From positions 1 through 64,000 of the forward strand of contig JBMOOG010000021.1 of assembly GCA_049324535.1 (NCBI GenBank): a DNA stretch of 64,000 nucleotides, in the 5' to 3' direction. Position numbers and translations under genes: made by a program. How positions within the stretch are numbered: position 1 is the stretch's first letter; every line of letters starts with the position of its first letter. The notes beneath the pieces are model-generated. The model saw nothing but the letters and a program-made list of their open reading frames with translations, searched no databases and had not been told where the DNA came from. Of the stretch, positions 1 through 9,034 are shown piece after piece. Origin of the DNA: JBMOOG01 sp049324535. GTDB lineage: Bacteria; Pseudomonadota; Alphaproteobacteria; Rhodobacterales; Rhodobacteraceae.

Positions 1-2
1 GG

Positions 3-684
3 CGCCAGAAGACCCTGAAGGTGGACATCCCCTGCCGTGGATCGGATGGTCCGCTGCATCTGCTGGTCGTCAGCACCGGCCTCAAGGTCGAGGGTGAAGG
101 CGAGTGGAACGCCCGCAAGCATGGCGGCTCCAAACGCCGCGTCTGGCGCAGGATCCACATCGGGATCGACGAGACGGAGGAGGATCAGGAAACGGTCCAG
201 TGGACCGTTTCCCCGACGACGACTGGAAATCCGGGCCGCCGAGGTCACCTTCAGCGACGTCGGCGATGCGCCGATGCTGCCCGAACTCCTCGCCCAGATC
301 CCGCCCGAACAGCAGATCGGCAGCGTCACCGCCGATGGCGCCTTCGACACCCGCAAGTGCCATGACGCGATCGCGGCCCGTGGGGCCGCCGCGATCATAC
401 CGCCCCGCAAGAATGCCAAGCCCTGGAAGCCCGACACCGCCGGAGCCGTCGCACCCAACGAGATCCTGCGCACATCGAAGCGGGTTGGCCGGACCATCTG
501 GCGACGATGGAGCGGCTACCACCGCCGAAGTCGCGCAGAAACCAAGATGCACTGCGTCAAGCTCTTGGGGCAGCGCCTGTCCGCCAGAGACTTCGACCGT
601 CAGGCCGCAGAGTTCCAGGTCCGGGTCGCGGTCCTGAACGGCTTCACCGCGCTCGGAACACCCATCACGGAAGCCGTGGGATGA
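3..684 (+). pseudogene. IS5-family DDE transposase, broken (frameshift, catalytic Asp lost)
   Basis: The transposase reads in one frame from the left edge to about position 173, then resumes in another frame from about 223 (LEIRAAEV...) to a TGA at 682-684. Between them lie about 49 nt where family members have only a few, so roughly 43 nt are extra and the frame shifts. The family's LLVDSTG motif reads LLVVSTG here: codon 69-71 is GTC where GAC (the first Asp of the DDE triad) is expected. The later Asp (TADGAFDT) and Glu (RAETKMHC) regions are intact. The N-terminal third lies outside the window. Two independent lesions make an active enzyme very unlikely; the canonical sequence is recalled, not aligned. 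Confidence 0.85.
188..212. repeat. 12-bp perfect inverted repeat inside the insertion in the transposase
   Basis: Arms GGAAACGGTCCA (188-199) and TGGACCGTTTCC (201-212) flank a single G at 200. The palindrome is the core of the roughly 43-nt extra segment (about 174-222) that interrupts the transposase. It looks like a small palindromic insertion unit; whether it is a dispersed family cannot be judged from this window, where I saw no second copy. Confidence 0.8.
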
Positions 685-720
685 GTCCGTCCGGGGAAAG
701 GGGAGGTCCACACATCACCC

Positions 721-738
721 GATTTGTGCAACAGAGCC
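721..738 (+). repeat. Right terminal inverted repeat of the IS5-family element
   Basis: GATTTGTGCAACAGAGCC is the outward-facing end expected for IS427-group IS5 elements, lying 37 bp after the transposase stop. Host DNA resumes at about 739. Confidence 0.75.
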
Positions 739-740
739 GG

Positions 741-791
741 ATGGAGGCGTCGATCGAGGGTCTCGGCACGCTGGTCGTGACCGTGGTCTGA
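741..791 (+). pseudogene. Possible 3' tail of a host gene interrupted by the IS
   Basis: Directly after the IS end an open frame encodes MEASIEGLGTLVVTVV and stops at 789-791. It is too short to be a gene on its own and could be the C-terminal remnant of a coding region split by the insertion. No family can be assigned from 16 residues, and it may be chance reading. Confidence 0.25.
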
Positions 792-832
792 CCGGCCGTG
801 CCCGCTGCCGGCGGCCGGGAGCCGCCGCCGGG

Positions 833-1726
833 TCAGCTCGGGCCGCCCGATGACCGGTCCAGCAGCGCGGTCAGAAGCGGGTTCGGAAGCCGCCGCTGGA
901 GCGTCACCGCAAGGAAAGTCTCGCGGATGCCGTGCAGCGTTGCCGCCTCGACCAGCTGGCCCGACGCCAGCTCGTCGCGCACCACGATCGGAGGAATGAC
1001 GGCAAGCCCGGCATCTTCCCGCGCCAGAAGCCGGAGCATGGCCATGTCGGCGACCTCGGCGGCGATGGCCGGAACGACACCGATGCGCGTGACCAGCGCA
1101 TCGAAGGCGGCGCGGATCGAGGTTTCCGGCGTCGGCAGGATCAGTGGCTCGGTTCCGATCAGGTCGGCCAGGGTCCGCGTCGGCGTGCCGACCCGGGCCG
1201 CGGTGCCGATCAGACCCACCGGCTGCTCGTCCAGACGGTGGATCAGCCAGGGGCTGGCGGCGTCGCGGGCCGGGGCAAGATTGGTCAGCACCACATCGAA
1301 GGCCAGTCCCTCAAGCCCGCCCAGAAGTTCCGACTGGGATCCGGACCGCAGCACCACCTCGACATCGGCGCGCCCGATCAGAGGGCGAAGGAACTGCATC
1401 TGGAAATTGCGCGAAAGCGTCGCCAGCGCGCCGACCCGCAGGGCGCGGCGGGCGCGGCCGGTATCGCGCAGGGTGGCGGTCAGATCCTCGGCCGTCCGGA
1501 AGATCGCTTCGGCATGGTCGAGCGCGATGCGCCCGGCCTCGGTCAGGATCAGCCCGCGCCCGCGGCGTTCGAACAGGGCGTGACCGAGACTGTCCTGCAA
1601 CGCCTTGATCTGGGCCGACAGGGCCGATTGCGACAGGTTCAGACGCCGCGCGGCACCGGTCAGCGTGCCGTCGGTGGCCACGGCGCGAAAGAGGCGCAGG
1701 TGATGCAGGTTCAGCCGATCCATCAT
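833..1726 (-). CDS. LysR-family transcriptional regulator next to dabBA
   Basis: A 297-residue LysR-type regulator of normal family length. The N-terminal winged helix-turn-helix covers about residues 4-63 (LNLHHLRLFRAVATDG, then LSQSALSAQIKALQ as recognition helix). A linker helix and a periplasmic-binding-protein-like effector domain follow (about 90-290). The start is an ATG-ATG pair at 1726/1723. It is divergent from dabB across about 93 bp, the usual LysR arrangement for controlling the neighbouring operon and itself. LysR regulators beside dab genes are thought to respond to inorganic-carbon status; that role is inferred from position. The effector is unknown. Confidence 0.85.
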   Translation of the reverse strand: MMDRLNLHHLRLFRAVATDGTLTGAARRLNLSQSALSAQIKALQDSLGHALFERRGRGLILTEAGRIALDHAEAIFRTAEDLTATLRDTGRARRALRVGALATLSRNFQMQFLRPLIGRADVEVVLRSGSQSELLGGLEGLAFDVVLTNLAPARDAASPWLIHRLDEQPVGLIGTAARVGTPTRTLADLIGTEPLILPTPETSIRAAFDALVTRIGVVPAIAAEVADMAMLRLLAREDAGLAVIPPIVVRDELASGQLVEAATLHGIRETFLAVTLQRRLPNPLLTALLDRSSGGPS

Positions 1727-1819
1727 TCCATCATAACGAACGAATAGCGATAAAATATGTAATTTTCTGCAAGTCAGGCAAGGGCTATCACCGCGCTGTC
1801 CCGCGAACGGAGATTGCGC
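1727..1819. promoter_or_regulatory. Divergent lysR/dabB control region with AT-rich inverted repeat
   Basis: This 93-bp gap is markedly AT-richer than its surroundings. It holds AAAAT (1752-1756) and ATTTT (1762-1766) as inverted 5-bp arms with a 5-bp spacer, a plausible LysR-type site. A Shine-Dalgarno-like GGAG (1809-1812) precedes the dabB ATG at 1820. No convincing -35/-10 pair was found. Confidence 0.4.
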
Positions 1820-3341
1820 ATGGTCCTCCCTGTCTTGCCCCTCATCGCGCCGCTCGTGCTTCTGGCCGCCGCCGCGCCGGCCCTGCGTCGCCCCGGCCGG
1901 CGTCCCGGTCGGTTGCCGCGCCTGGCCGAGGCGGCCGCGGCTTGCCGTCGCCGGCCCGGCCGTGTGGTCGGTCGGTCACGGGGGGCTGGTCGCCGCCGTC
2001 CGCCTGGACGCCGTCGGCGCGACCATGGCGGCTCTGGTCGCCCTGGTGGGCTGGGTGGTCGTGCGCTACGCGCGCACCGCACTCGACGGCGAGGCGCGCG
2101 AGGGTGCGTTCCACGGCCTTCTGTTGGTGACGCTGGCGGCGGTGCTTGTGCTCGTTCAGGCCGGCAGCCTTGCCGTCCTGGTGGCGGCGTTCGTGGCGGT
2201 CGGACTGCTGCTCCGGCGGCTTCTCTTGTTCTATCCCGAACGCCCTGCGGCGCAGAGGGCCGCGGCGAAGTTCGCGCTGGTCTGGCACGCCGGCGACCTC
2301 GCCCTTGGCCTTGCGGCGGTCCTGTTCTGGCAGGCCTACGCGACCACCGATCTGGCGGCGATCGGCCAGGCGGCGCGCGACACCGTGCCGCTTGCCGCGC
2401 GGTTCGCCGTGGCGCTGGTGGTCCTTGCGGCGGCGCTCAAGACCGCAGCGTTCCCGCTGCATGGCTGGCTGACCGAGGTGATGGAGGCGCCCGTGCCCGT
2501 GTCGGCCCTGCTGCACGCCGGCATCGTGAACGCGGGCGGGCTGCTTCTGATCCGGCTGGCCGAACCGGTGCAGGCCAGCCCCGGAGCGATGGCGGCCCTC
2601 GTGATGCTCGGGGGGTTCACCGCGCTCTTCGGCGCGGCGGTGATGCTGGCGCAAAGCGCCGTCAAGACGGCACTGGCCTGGTCCACGGTCAGCCAGATGG
2701 GCTTTCTTCTTCTGCAATGCGGGCTGGGTCTCTGGACGCTGGCGCTGCTGCACATCGTCGCCCACTCGCTCTACAAGGCGCATGCCTTCTTGTCCTCCGG
2801 CGGCGCGGTCGAGGCCGTCGCCGCGCAGCGCCGGCCGGGGACGGTGGCCGTGCCGGGGGGGCTTGCCGTGGCGCGGGCCTTCGCCCTGGCGCTGGCGGTC
2901 TATGCTGCGCTGGCTCTGGCCTTCGGGGTGATCGCCGCGCCGAAGGCGCCGCAGGCACTGGCGCTGGGGGCCATCCTCGTCTTCGGGGTGGCCTATCTCG
3001 TCGCCCAGGGCCTGGCCGACGCCGCCCCCGCCGCGCTGACCCGGCGCACGGGCCTCGCGGCGCTGGCCGCCGCCCTCGGCTACTTCGGCTTCCATGTCCT
3101 CGCGGGCGCGCTCTGGGGGGCGGACCTGCCCGCCCCGCCGGTGCCCGGACCGCTGGAATGGGTGCTGATCGCCGTCGCGGTCGCGTCCTTCGGCGGCATC
3201 GCCGTGGCCCAGTCGCTGTTCCCGCTCTGGGCGCATCATCCGGCTGCCACGGGCCTGCGGGTGCACGTCGCCAACGGCTTCTACCTCAACGCGGCCCTCG
3301 ACCGGCTGATCGGCGGATTCCGGTCCGCACGCCCGCTCTGA
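1820..3341 (+). CDS. dabB: DabB-type NADH-quinone oxidoreductase subunit 5-like membrane protein, apparent frameshift near 1940
   Basis: A proton-antiporter family membrane protein (NuoL/MrpA-like) that pairs with DabA in energy-coupled inorganic-carbon uptake. The ATG at 1820 gives a hydrophobic start (MVLPVLPLIAPLVLLAAAAP) in one frame, but from about 1941 the conserved protein continues in another frame (LAVAGPAVWSVGHGG... to the TGA at 3339-3341). One extra G around 1938-1941 would explain this; restoring the frame gives about 507 residues, normal for the family. The core channel motif is intact (ALKTAAFPLHGWLTEVMEAP, then SALLHAGIVNAGG). Without correction only a GTG start at 1962 remains, lacking the first membrane segment and a good ribosome site. 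A sequencing error and a real mutation cannot be told apart. dabA follows after 15 bp. Confidence 0.8.
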
Positions 3342-3356
3342 CCGAAGGAGACCGAG

Positions 3357-5762
3357 ATGTTCCTGAAACACGCCCAGATCGCGCCCGCCCGGGTCGCGGA
3401 CATCCTCCAGGCGGCCGAATCCGCGGCGCGCGCCATTCCCCCGGCCTTCCCGCTGGACGCCACCGTGGCCGTGAATCCCTTTCTCGGCCAGACCGGCGAG
3501 GATCTGGCCACCGCCGCCGCACGGCTTGCGCGGGTGGCAGGCGTGCGCCTCACCCGGCCGAGGTCCGAGTACCGGGCCATGATTGCGGCCGGGCGGATCA
3601 GCGACGATGACCTGGCCGGCGCCCTGGCCGCCTGCGCGTCGGCGCTGAAGCCCGGCGATCTTGCGGGGCTGAAGGCCGCCGCTGCGGGCGAGGACGCCGA
3701 GCCGGCGGTCCTGCCCACCGTGGCGGATCTTGCGGCGCGCGCGACCGGCACCGACTGGCCCATGGTGATCGAGCGCACCGTCGGCCTCTGGGCGGCGGGC
3801 CATTTCGACCGGGGGCAGGCGCTCTGGACGCCGGCGCCGGGCCGGGGCGCCTATGCGGCCTGGCGGGACTGGGCCACGCATGACCTGACGCCGGGGATCG
3901 CGGGCCTTGCCGGGTTCTGTGCCCATGTGGCGGACGCGCCCGACACGTCCGAGCGCGCCATCCTGCGTGCGGCCGACCGGCTGGGGATCAGCGAGGCCGC
4001 GGCGCCGACGGCCTTCCACCGGCTGCTGACCGACCTGGGCGGCTGGGCCCAGCACGCGCGCTGGCTTCTGTGGCAGGCCGAGCGTTCGGGAAGCACCGAT
4101 GCGACGCTGGTCGATCTGCTGGCGATCCGGCTGGTCTGGGACGAGGCGCTTCTCGCGCATGCACCCGCGGTCGCCGCGGAGTGGGCGGCGACCGTCGCCG
4201 CCCATGCCCGGCCCGTGCAGCCGGGCGCCGATCAGGTGATCGACGCGATCCTTCAGGACGCCACTGAGCGCGCCTTCCAGCGCGGCCTCTGCGCCGGTCT
4301 GACCGGCCCCGCGGCGGTGCCGGTGCGGCCCGCCCTTCAGGCCGCCTTCTGCATCGACGTGCGGTCCGAGGTGTTCCGCCGCGCGCTGGAAGGGCTGGAC
4401 CCGGGGATCGCCACGCTGGGCTTTGCGGGGTTCTTCGGCCTGCCGGTCGCGCACCGGCCCTTCGCGTCGGACCAGACCGAGGCGCATCTTCCGGTCCTGC
4501 TGCGGCCCACGCTGACCTCCTCCGCCGCGGCCGATCCGGAGGACGAGGCCCGGGCGCGCATCGCCGCCCGTGCCCGCCGCGCCTGGGGGCGGTTCCGGCA
4601 GGCGGCCGTGTCCTCCTTCGCCTTTGTCGAGGCGGCGGGGCCGCTCTATGGCGCCTCGCTGGTGGCGGACGCGCTGGGCCGCGGGCGGAAGACCCGGCCC
4701 GCCGCACCCGCGCCGCAGTTCGCGGGCGCAATGACGGCCGAAGAGAAGGCCGCGACCGCCGCCGCCGTGTTGCGCGCGATGAGCCTGACCGCCGGTCACG
4801 CCCGGCTGGTGCTGCTCCTCGGCCACGGCGCGCAGGTCGCCAACAACCCGCACCAGAGCGCCTATCATTGCGGCGCCTGCGGCGGTCAGACCGGCGAGGT
4901 CTCGGCCCGGCTGCTCGCCGCGCTTCTGAACGACCCGGAAACCCGGTCGGGGCTGGCGGCCAGGGGTATCGACCTGCCCGGGGACACGCGCTTTGTCGCC
5001 GGGCTGCACGACACCACGACCGATGCGGTGACGCTCTGGCCGGACGCGACCCTTTCGGACCATGCGTCCGACCTTGACTTGGCGCAGCGGTGGCTTGCGC
5101 AGGCGGGTGCGCTGGCGCGGGCCGAGCGCGCGCGCCGCCTGCCGGGCGCCACGCCGGCCACCGTCGCGGGCCGGGCGACGAACTGGGCCGAGGTGCGTCC
5201 CGAATGGGGCCTTGCGGGATGCGCCGCCTTCATCGCGGCGCCGCGCGCGGGGACCGCGGGGCGCGATCTCGGCGGGCGGGTCTTCCTGCACGGCTACGAC
5301 TGGCGGCAGGACAGCGACTTCGCCACGCTCGGGCTGATCCTGACGGCCCCGGTGGTGGTCGCAAGCTGGATCAGCCTGCAATACTACGGCTCGACCGTGG
5401 CCCCCGAGGTCTTCGGAGGCGGCAACAAGCTGATCCACAACGTCGTCGGCGGCATCGGCGTGGTGGAGGGCAACGGCGGCCGGCTGCGTGCGGGTCTGCC
5501 CTGGCAGTCCGTGCACGACGGCGTGGCCCCGGTGCACGAACCGCTGCGCCTGAGCGTTCTGGTCGAGGCGCCCGAGGACGCCATGGCCGGCGTTCTTGCC
5601 CGCAGCGACGGGGTGCGCGCGCTTGTCGAGAACGGCTGGCTGCATCTCTTCGCCCTCGAGGAAGGCCGGGTGCGGTCCCGCTGGATCCCCGGCCGTGGCT
5701 GGGAACGCGCCGGTGGCCCGGTGCTCTCGCCGGACCTGCGGCGCCCCGCGCGCGTTCAGTGA
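3357..5762 (+). CDS. dabA: DabA, zinc-dependent inorganic-carbon accumulation subunit (DUF2309/UPF0753)
   Basis: An 801-residue member of the DabA family, which resembles a beta-carbonic anhydrase and is thought to hydrate CO2 vectorially, driven by ion flow through DabB. The zinc and active-site residues known from the Halothiobacillus protein have clear counterparts: Cys332 and Asp334 in FCIDVRSE, His490 in LLGHGAQVANNP, Cys505 in YHCGACGG. Spacing between the last two (15) agrees with the characterised protein. GAAGGAG precedes the ATG by about 7 nt. It forms an operon with dabB. Its stop overlaps the convergent dnaE2 stop by 7 bp. This gene looks intact although its partner is apparently frameshifted. 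Confidence 0.93.
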   Translation: MFLKHAQIAPARVADILQAAESAARAIPPAFPLDATVAVNPFLGQTGEDLATAAARLARVAGVRLTRPRSEYRAMIAAGRISDDDLAGALAACASALKPGDLAGLKAAAAGEDAEPAVLPTVADLAARATGTDWPMVIERTVGLWAAGHFDRGQALWTPAPGRGAYAAWRDWATHDLTPGIAGLAGFCAHVADAPDTSERAILRAADRLGISEAAAPTAFHRLLTDLGGWAQHARWLLWQAERSGSTDATLVDLLAIRLVWDEALLAHAPAVAAEWAATVAAHARPVQPGADQVIDAILQDATERAFQRGLCAGLTGPAAVPVRPALQAAFCIDVRSEVFRRALEGLDPGIATLGFAGFFGLPVAHRPFASDQTEAHLPVLLRPTLTSSAAADPEDEARARIAARARRAWGRFRQAAVSSFAFVEAAGPLYGASLVADALGRGRKTRPAAPAPQFAGAMTAEEKAATAAAVLRAMSLTAGHARLVLLLGHGAQVANNPHQSAYHCGACGGQTGEVSARLLAALLNDPETRSGLAARGIDLPGDTRFVAGLHDTTTDAVTLWPDATLSDHASDLDLAQRWLAQAGALARAERARRLPGATPATVAGRATNWAEVRPEWGLAGCAAFIAAPRAGTAGRDLGGRVFLHGYDWRQDSDFATLGLILTAPVVVASWISLQYYGSTVAPEVFGGGNKLIHNVVGGIGVVEGNGGRLRAGLPWQSVHDGVAPVHEPLRLSVLVEAPEDAMAGVLARSDGVRALVENGWLHLFALEEGRVRSRWIPGRGWERAGGPVLSPDLRRPARVQ

Positions 5763-8700
5763 AAGTCCCGGGATTTCGGGATGATGGTGACGTCGCGGGG
5801 ATGGCGCGACGCGGCCGCGCGCAGGGGGCGGGCGACATGGTCGGCGCGGGCGGGCTCGATGCGCATCGGGCCCTCCGCCAGCCGCCAGAGCGCGTCGGAC
5901 CGGTCGTGCAGTTCGGCCGCGACCACATGGATCACGTCGGCATCGCGCTGGACATGGCCGCGGACCTCCAGCAGCCGGGCCGTCATGATCGCCTTGCGGA
6001 ACGTGGCCATCACCTTGGGCCAGACGACAAGGTTGGCGACCCCCGTCTCGTCCTCCAGCGTGATGAAGCAGACGCCCTTGGCGCTGCCGGGGCGCTGGCG
6101 GATCAGGACCAACCCCGCCAGGCGCACCCGCCGGCCCGTGCCCATCGTGGCCAGGTCGCGCGCGCGGCGATAGCCCTGCCGGTCCATGCTGACGCGCAGG
6201 AAGGCCATCGGATGCGCCTTCAGCGACAGGCGCAGGGTCTGGTAGTCGGCCACCACATGCTCGCAGGTCGGCATGGCGGGAAGACGCACGGGCGGCTCGG
6301 TCCCCTCGTCGCGCCGGTCCCGGAAGAGGGGAAGGTCGGGCGCATCCCGCAGCGCGCGCGCCTGCCAGAGCGCAGCCCGGCGGTCCAGTGAAAGCGACCG
6401 GAAGGCATCGGCGGCGGCAAGCCGGCGGATGCTGCCGGCGTCGAGTCCCGCCCGGCGCTGCAGGTCCGCGAGATCGGCATAGGGACGGTCCCGCGCGGCC
6501 AGCAGGCGCGCGGCCGCGTCGGCGCGCATCCCGTCGATCTGCCGCAGCCCCAGCCGCAGCGCCCAGCCGGTGCCGGACGGTTCCAGCCGGTTGTCCCAGT
6601 CGCTGAAGTTCACGTCCGGCGCGCGGACCTCCTCGCCATGGTCGCGCGCATCGCGCACGATCTGGGCCGGGGCGTAGAACCCCATGGGCTGCGAGTTCAG
6701 CAGCGCGCAGGCGAAGGCGGCCGGGTAGTGGCGCTTGAGCCAGGCCGAGACATAGACCAGCAGCGCGAAGCTCGCCGCGTGGCTTTCGGGAAAGCCGTAT
6801 TCGCCGAACCCCTTGATCTGGTTGAAGCAGCGCTGGGCGAATTCGGCGTCGTAGCCCCGGTCCACCATCCGCCCCACCATCTTCGCCTCGAGCGTATGGA
6901 TGGTCCCGCGCGACCGGAACGTGGCCATCGCCTTGCGCAGCTCGTTGGCTTCGGCCGGGCTGAACCCGGCGGCCTCGATGGCGATCTTCATCGCCTGCTC
7001 CTGGAAGATCGGCACGCCCAGGGTTCGGCCGAGGATGTTGCGCAACTCGTCGGGATCGTGGGGCGGCGCCGGCGAGGGGTAGTCCTCGGGCTCCAGGCCG
7101 TTGCGGCGGCGCAGGTAGGGATGGACCATGTCGCCCTGGATGGGGCCCGGTCGCACGATCGCCACCTCGATCACCAGATCGTAGAAGCAGCGCGGCTTCA
7201 GCCGGGGCAGCATGTTCATCTGCGCCCGGCTTTCCACCTGGAAGACGCCGACGCTGTCGCCCCGGCAGAGCATGTCGTAGACGGCCGGGTCCTCGGCGGG
7301 AATCGAGGCCAGGTCGTGGTCCACACCGTGATGGGCGCGCAGCAGGTCCAGGCACTTGCGGATGCAGGTCAGCATCCCCAGCGCCAGCACGTCCACCTTG
7401 AGGATGCCCAGCGCGTCGATGTCGTCCTTGTCCCATTCGATGAAGCTGCGGTCGGGCATGGCGCCGTTGCCGACCGGAACGGTCCGGGTCAGCGGGTCCT
7501 CGGTCAGGATGAAGCCGCCCACATGCTGCGAGAGGTGCCGGGGCATGCCGATCATCTGCTCGGCCAGCCGGATCGTCCGCGACATCAGCGGGTCGGTCAG
7601 GTCGATCCCGGCCTCGTCGGCATTGGCCTGCCCCATCGCGCGCCCGAAGCTGCCCCAGACCGTCCGGGCCAGGGCCGCGGTGACATCCTCGGACAGGCCC
7701 ATGGCCTTGCCGACCTCGCGGATGGCCGACCTCGGGCGGTAGTGGATGACCGTGGCGCACAGGCCGGCCCGGTGACGGCCGTATTTCGCGTAGATGTGCT
7801 GGATCACCTCTTCGCGCCGCTCGTGCTCGAAATCCACGTCGATGTCGGGCGGCTCGTCGCGCTCCTCGCTGATGAACCGCTCGAACAGCAGTTCGTGCCG
7901 TGCCGGATCGACCGAGGTGATGCCCAGCACGTAGCACACGGCCGAATTGGCCGCCGAGCCGCGCCCCTGGCAGAGGATGCCCCGGCCGCGGGCGAACTCG
8001 ACGATCTCGTGGACCGTCAGGAAATACTGCGGGATCTTCTTGCGGGCGATCATGTCCAGCTCCTTGCGGAGCGTCGCGCGGACCTTCTCGGGAATGCCCT
8101 GCGGATAGCGGTCCGCCGCCCCGGACCAGGTCAGTTCTTCCAGCCGGCTCTGCGGCGTCATCCCCGGCGGCACGGTTTCCTGCGGATAGTGGTAGGCCAG
8201 TTCGCGCAGGTCGAAGACGCAGGCGTCGGCCACCTCGCGCGTCGCGCGGATCGCGTGCGGCCATTCGGCGAACAGGCGGCACATCTCGGCCGGCGACTTC
8301 AGGTGCCGCTCGGCGTTGGCGCAGAGCCGCAGGCCCGCCTGCCGGATCGTCGTCTTCTCGCGGATGCAGGTCATCACGTCCTGAAGCGGCCGCCGGTCGG
8401 GGGCGTGGTAATGCACGTCGTTGGTGGCAAGGATGCCAAGCCCGTGCGCCCGCGCCAGCCGGTCCAGCCGGCTGATCCGGGCCCGATCGTCGCCGCGGTA
8501 GAGCCAGGAGACGGCGATGTGGCGCAACGTCGGCAGCCGCCGCACCAGTCCCGGCAGGCGGCGCGGCAGCGTGTCGTCGGGCAGGGCGATCAGCTGCACC
8601 CCCTCGGAATGGGCCGCCAGATCGGCCAGGGTGATGTCGCAGACGCCCTTGGCCTGCCAGTTGCCGTCCGTATCGGCCATCTTGCCCCGGGACAGCAGCG

Positions 8701-9034
8701 TGCAGAGCCGGCCCCAGGCCGCCCGGTCGCGCGGATAGGCGAGGAACTCATCCCCCGTGACCAGCCGCAGCCGGCAGCCGATGACGGGGCGGATCCGGGC
8801 CTTGAGCGCCTCGACATGAAGCCGCACCACGCCCGCCACCGTGTTCAGATCCGCCACGCCGAGCGCATCATGGCCAAGCGCATGGGCCGTCGCGACCAGC
8901 TCGGCCGCGTCGGAGGCCCCGCGCAGGAACGAGAACGCGGTCGTCACGCCCAGCTCGACGAAGGGCGCGCGCGGATTGGGGGTGAAGTCGCCGGCCAGCG
9001 TCCTGCGGGGGGGGCGGTTGTCCGTTTCGGGCAT
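5756..9034 (-). CDS. dnaE2: Error-prone DNA polymerase DnaE2 (ImuC)
   Basis: A 1092-residue C-family polymerase of the DnaE2/ImuC type, the catalytic subunit of the SOS mutasome that extends past DNA damage. The N-terminal PHP domain begins FVELGVTTAFSFLRGASDAA, the catalytic palm includes PDIDVDFEHERREE, and helix-hairpin-helix and OB-fold (LVLIRQRPGSAKGV...) regions follow. Length fits DnaE2 rather than replicative DnaE (about 1160-1180). The ATG at 9034 was chosen because it shares one base with the imuB TGA (TGATG) and precedes the PHP start. It is last in the imuA-imuB-dnaE2 operon, so SOS-inducible through the LexA site near 11172. Confidence 0.95.
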   Translation of the reverse strand: MPETDNRPPRRTLAGDFTPNPRAPFVELGVTTAFSFLRGASDAAELVATAHALGHDALGVADLNTVAGVVRLHVEALKARIRPVIGCRLRLVTGDEFLAYPRDRAAWGRLCTLLSRGKMADTDGNWQAKGVCDITLADLAAHSEGVQLIALPDDTLPRRLPGLVRRLPTLRHIAVSWLYRGDDRARISRLDRLARAHGLGILATNDVHYHAPDRRPLQDVMTCIREKTTIRQAGLRLCANAERHLKSPAEMCRLFAEWPHAIRATREVADACVFDLRELAYHYPQETVPPGMTPQSRLEELTWSGAADRYPQGIPEKVRATLRKELDMIARKKIPQYFLTVHEIVEFARGRGILCQGRGSAANSAVCYVLGITSVDPARHELLFERFISEERDEPPDIDVDFEHERREEVIQHIYAKYGRHRAGLCATVIHYRPRSAIREVGKAMGLSEDVTAALARTVWGSFGRAMGQANADEAGIDLTDPLMSRTIRLAEQMIGMPRHLSQHVGGFILTEDPLTRTVPVGNGAMPDRSFIEWDKDDIDALGILKVDVLALGMLTCIRKCLDLLRAHHGVDHDLASIPAEDPAVYDMLCRGDSVGVFQVESRAQMNMLPRLKPRCFYDLVIEVAIVRPGPIQGDMVHPYLRRRNGLEPEDYPSPAPPHDPDELRNILGRTLGVPIFQEQAMKIAIEAAGFSPAEANELRKAMATFRSRGTIHTLEAKMVGRMVDRGYDAEFAQRCFNQIKGFGEYGFPESHAASFALLVYVSAWLKRHYPAAFACALLNSQPMGFYAPAQIVRDARDHGEEVRAPDVNFSDWDNRLEPSGTGWALRLGLRQIDGMRADAAARLLAARDRPYADLADLQRRAGLDAGSIRRLAAADAFRSLSLDRRAALWQARALRDAPDLPLFRDRRDEGTEPPVRLPAMPTCEHVVADYQTLRLSLKAHPMAFLRVSMDRQGYRRARDLATMGTGRRVRLAGLVLIRQRPGSAKGVCFITLEDETGVANLVVWPKVMATFRKAIMTARLLEVRGHVQRDADVIHVVAAELHDRSDALWRLAEGPMRIEPARADHVARPLRAAASRHPRDVTIIPKSRDFH

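Larger units (their letters stand above)
1..738 (+). mobile_element. IS5-family (IS427-like) insertion sequence, left end outside window, decayed
   Basis: This is the right part of an insertion sequence whose left end lies beyond the window edge. It contains most of a transposase reading frame (3-684) and ends in GATTTGTGCAACAGAGCC (721-738), which matches from memory the outward terminal repeat of IS427-group IS5 elements. The element looks immobile: the transposase has lost its first catalytic Asp and carries a frame-disrupting palindromic insert. The left repeat and target duplication cannot be checked here. Confidence 0.85.

Noticed and set aside
1962..3341. dabB as an intact 459-residue gene from GTG 1962
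   Set aside because: This would drop the first membrane segment and lacks a ribosome site, while a better start with a matching hydrophobic N terminus exists at 1820 in another frame.
1842..8282. A 2146-codon open frame on the minus strand opposite dabB, dabA and dnaE2
   Set aside because: It is antisense or out of frame to well-conserved proteins and is Arg/Gly/Pro-rich; stop-free frames are common at this GC content.
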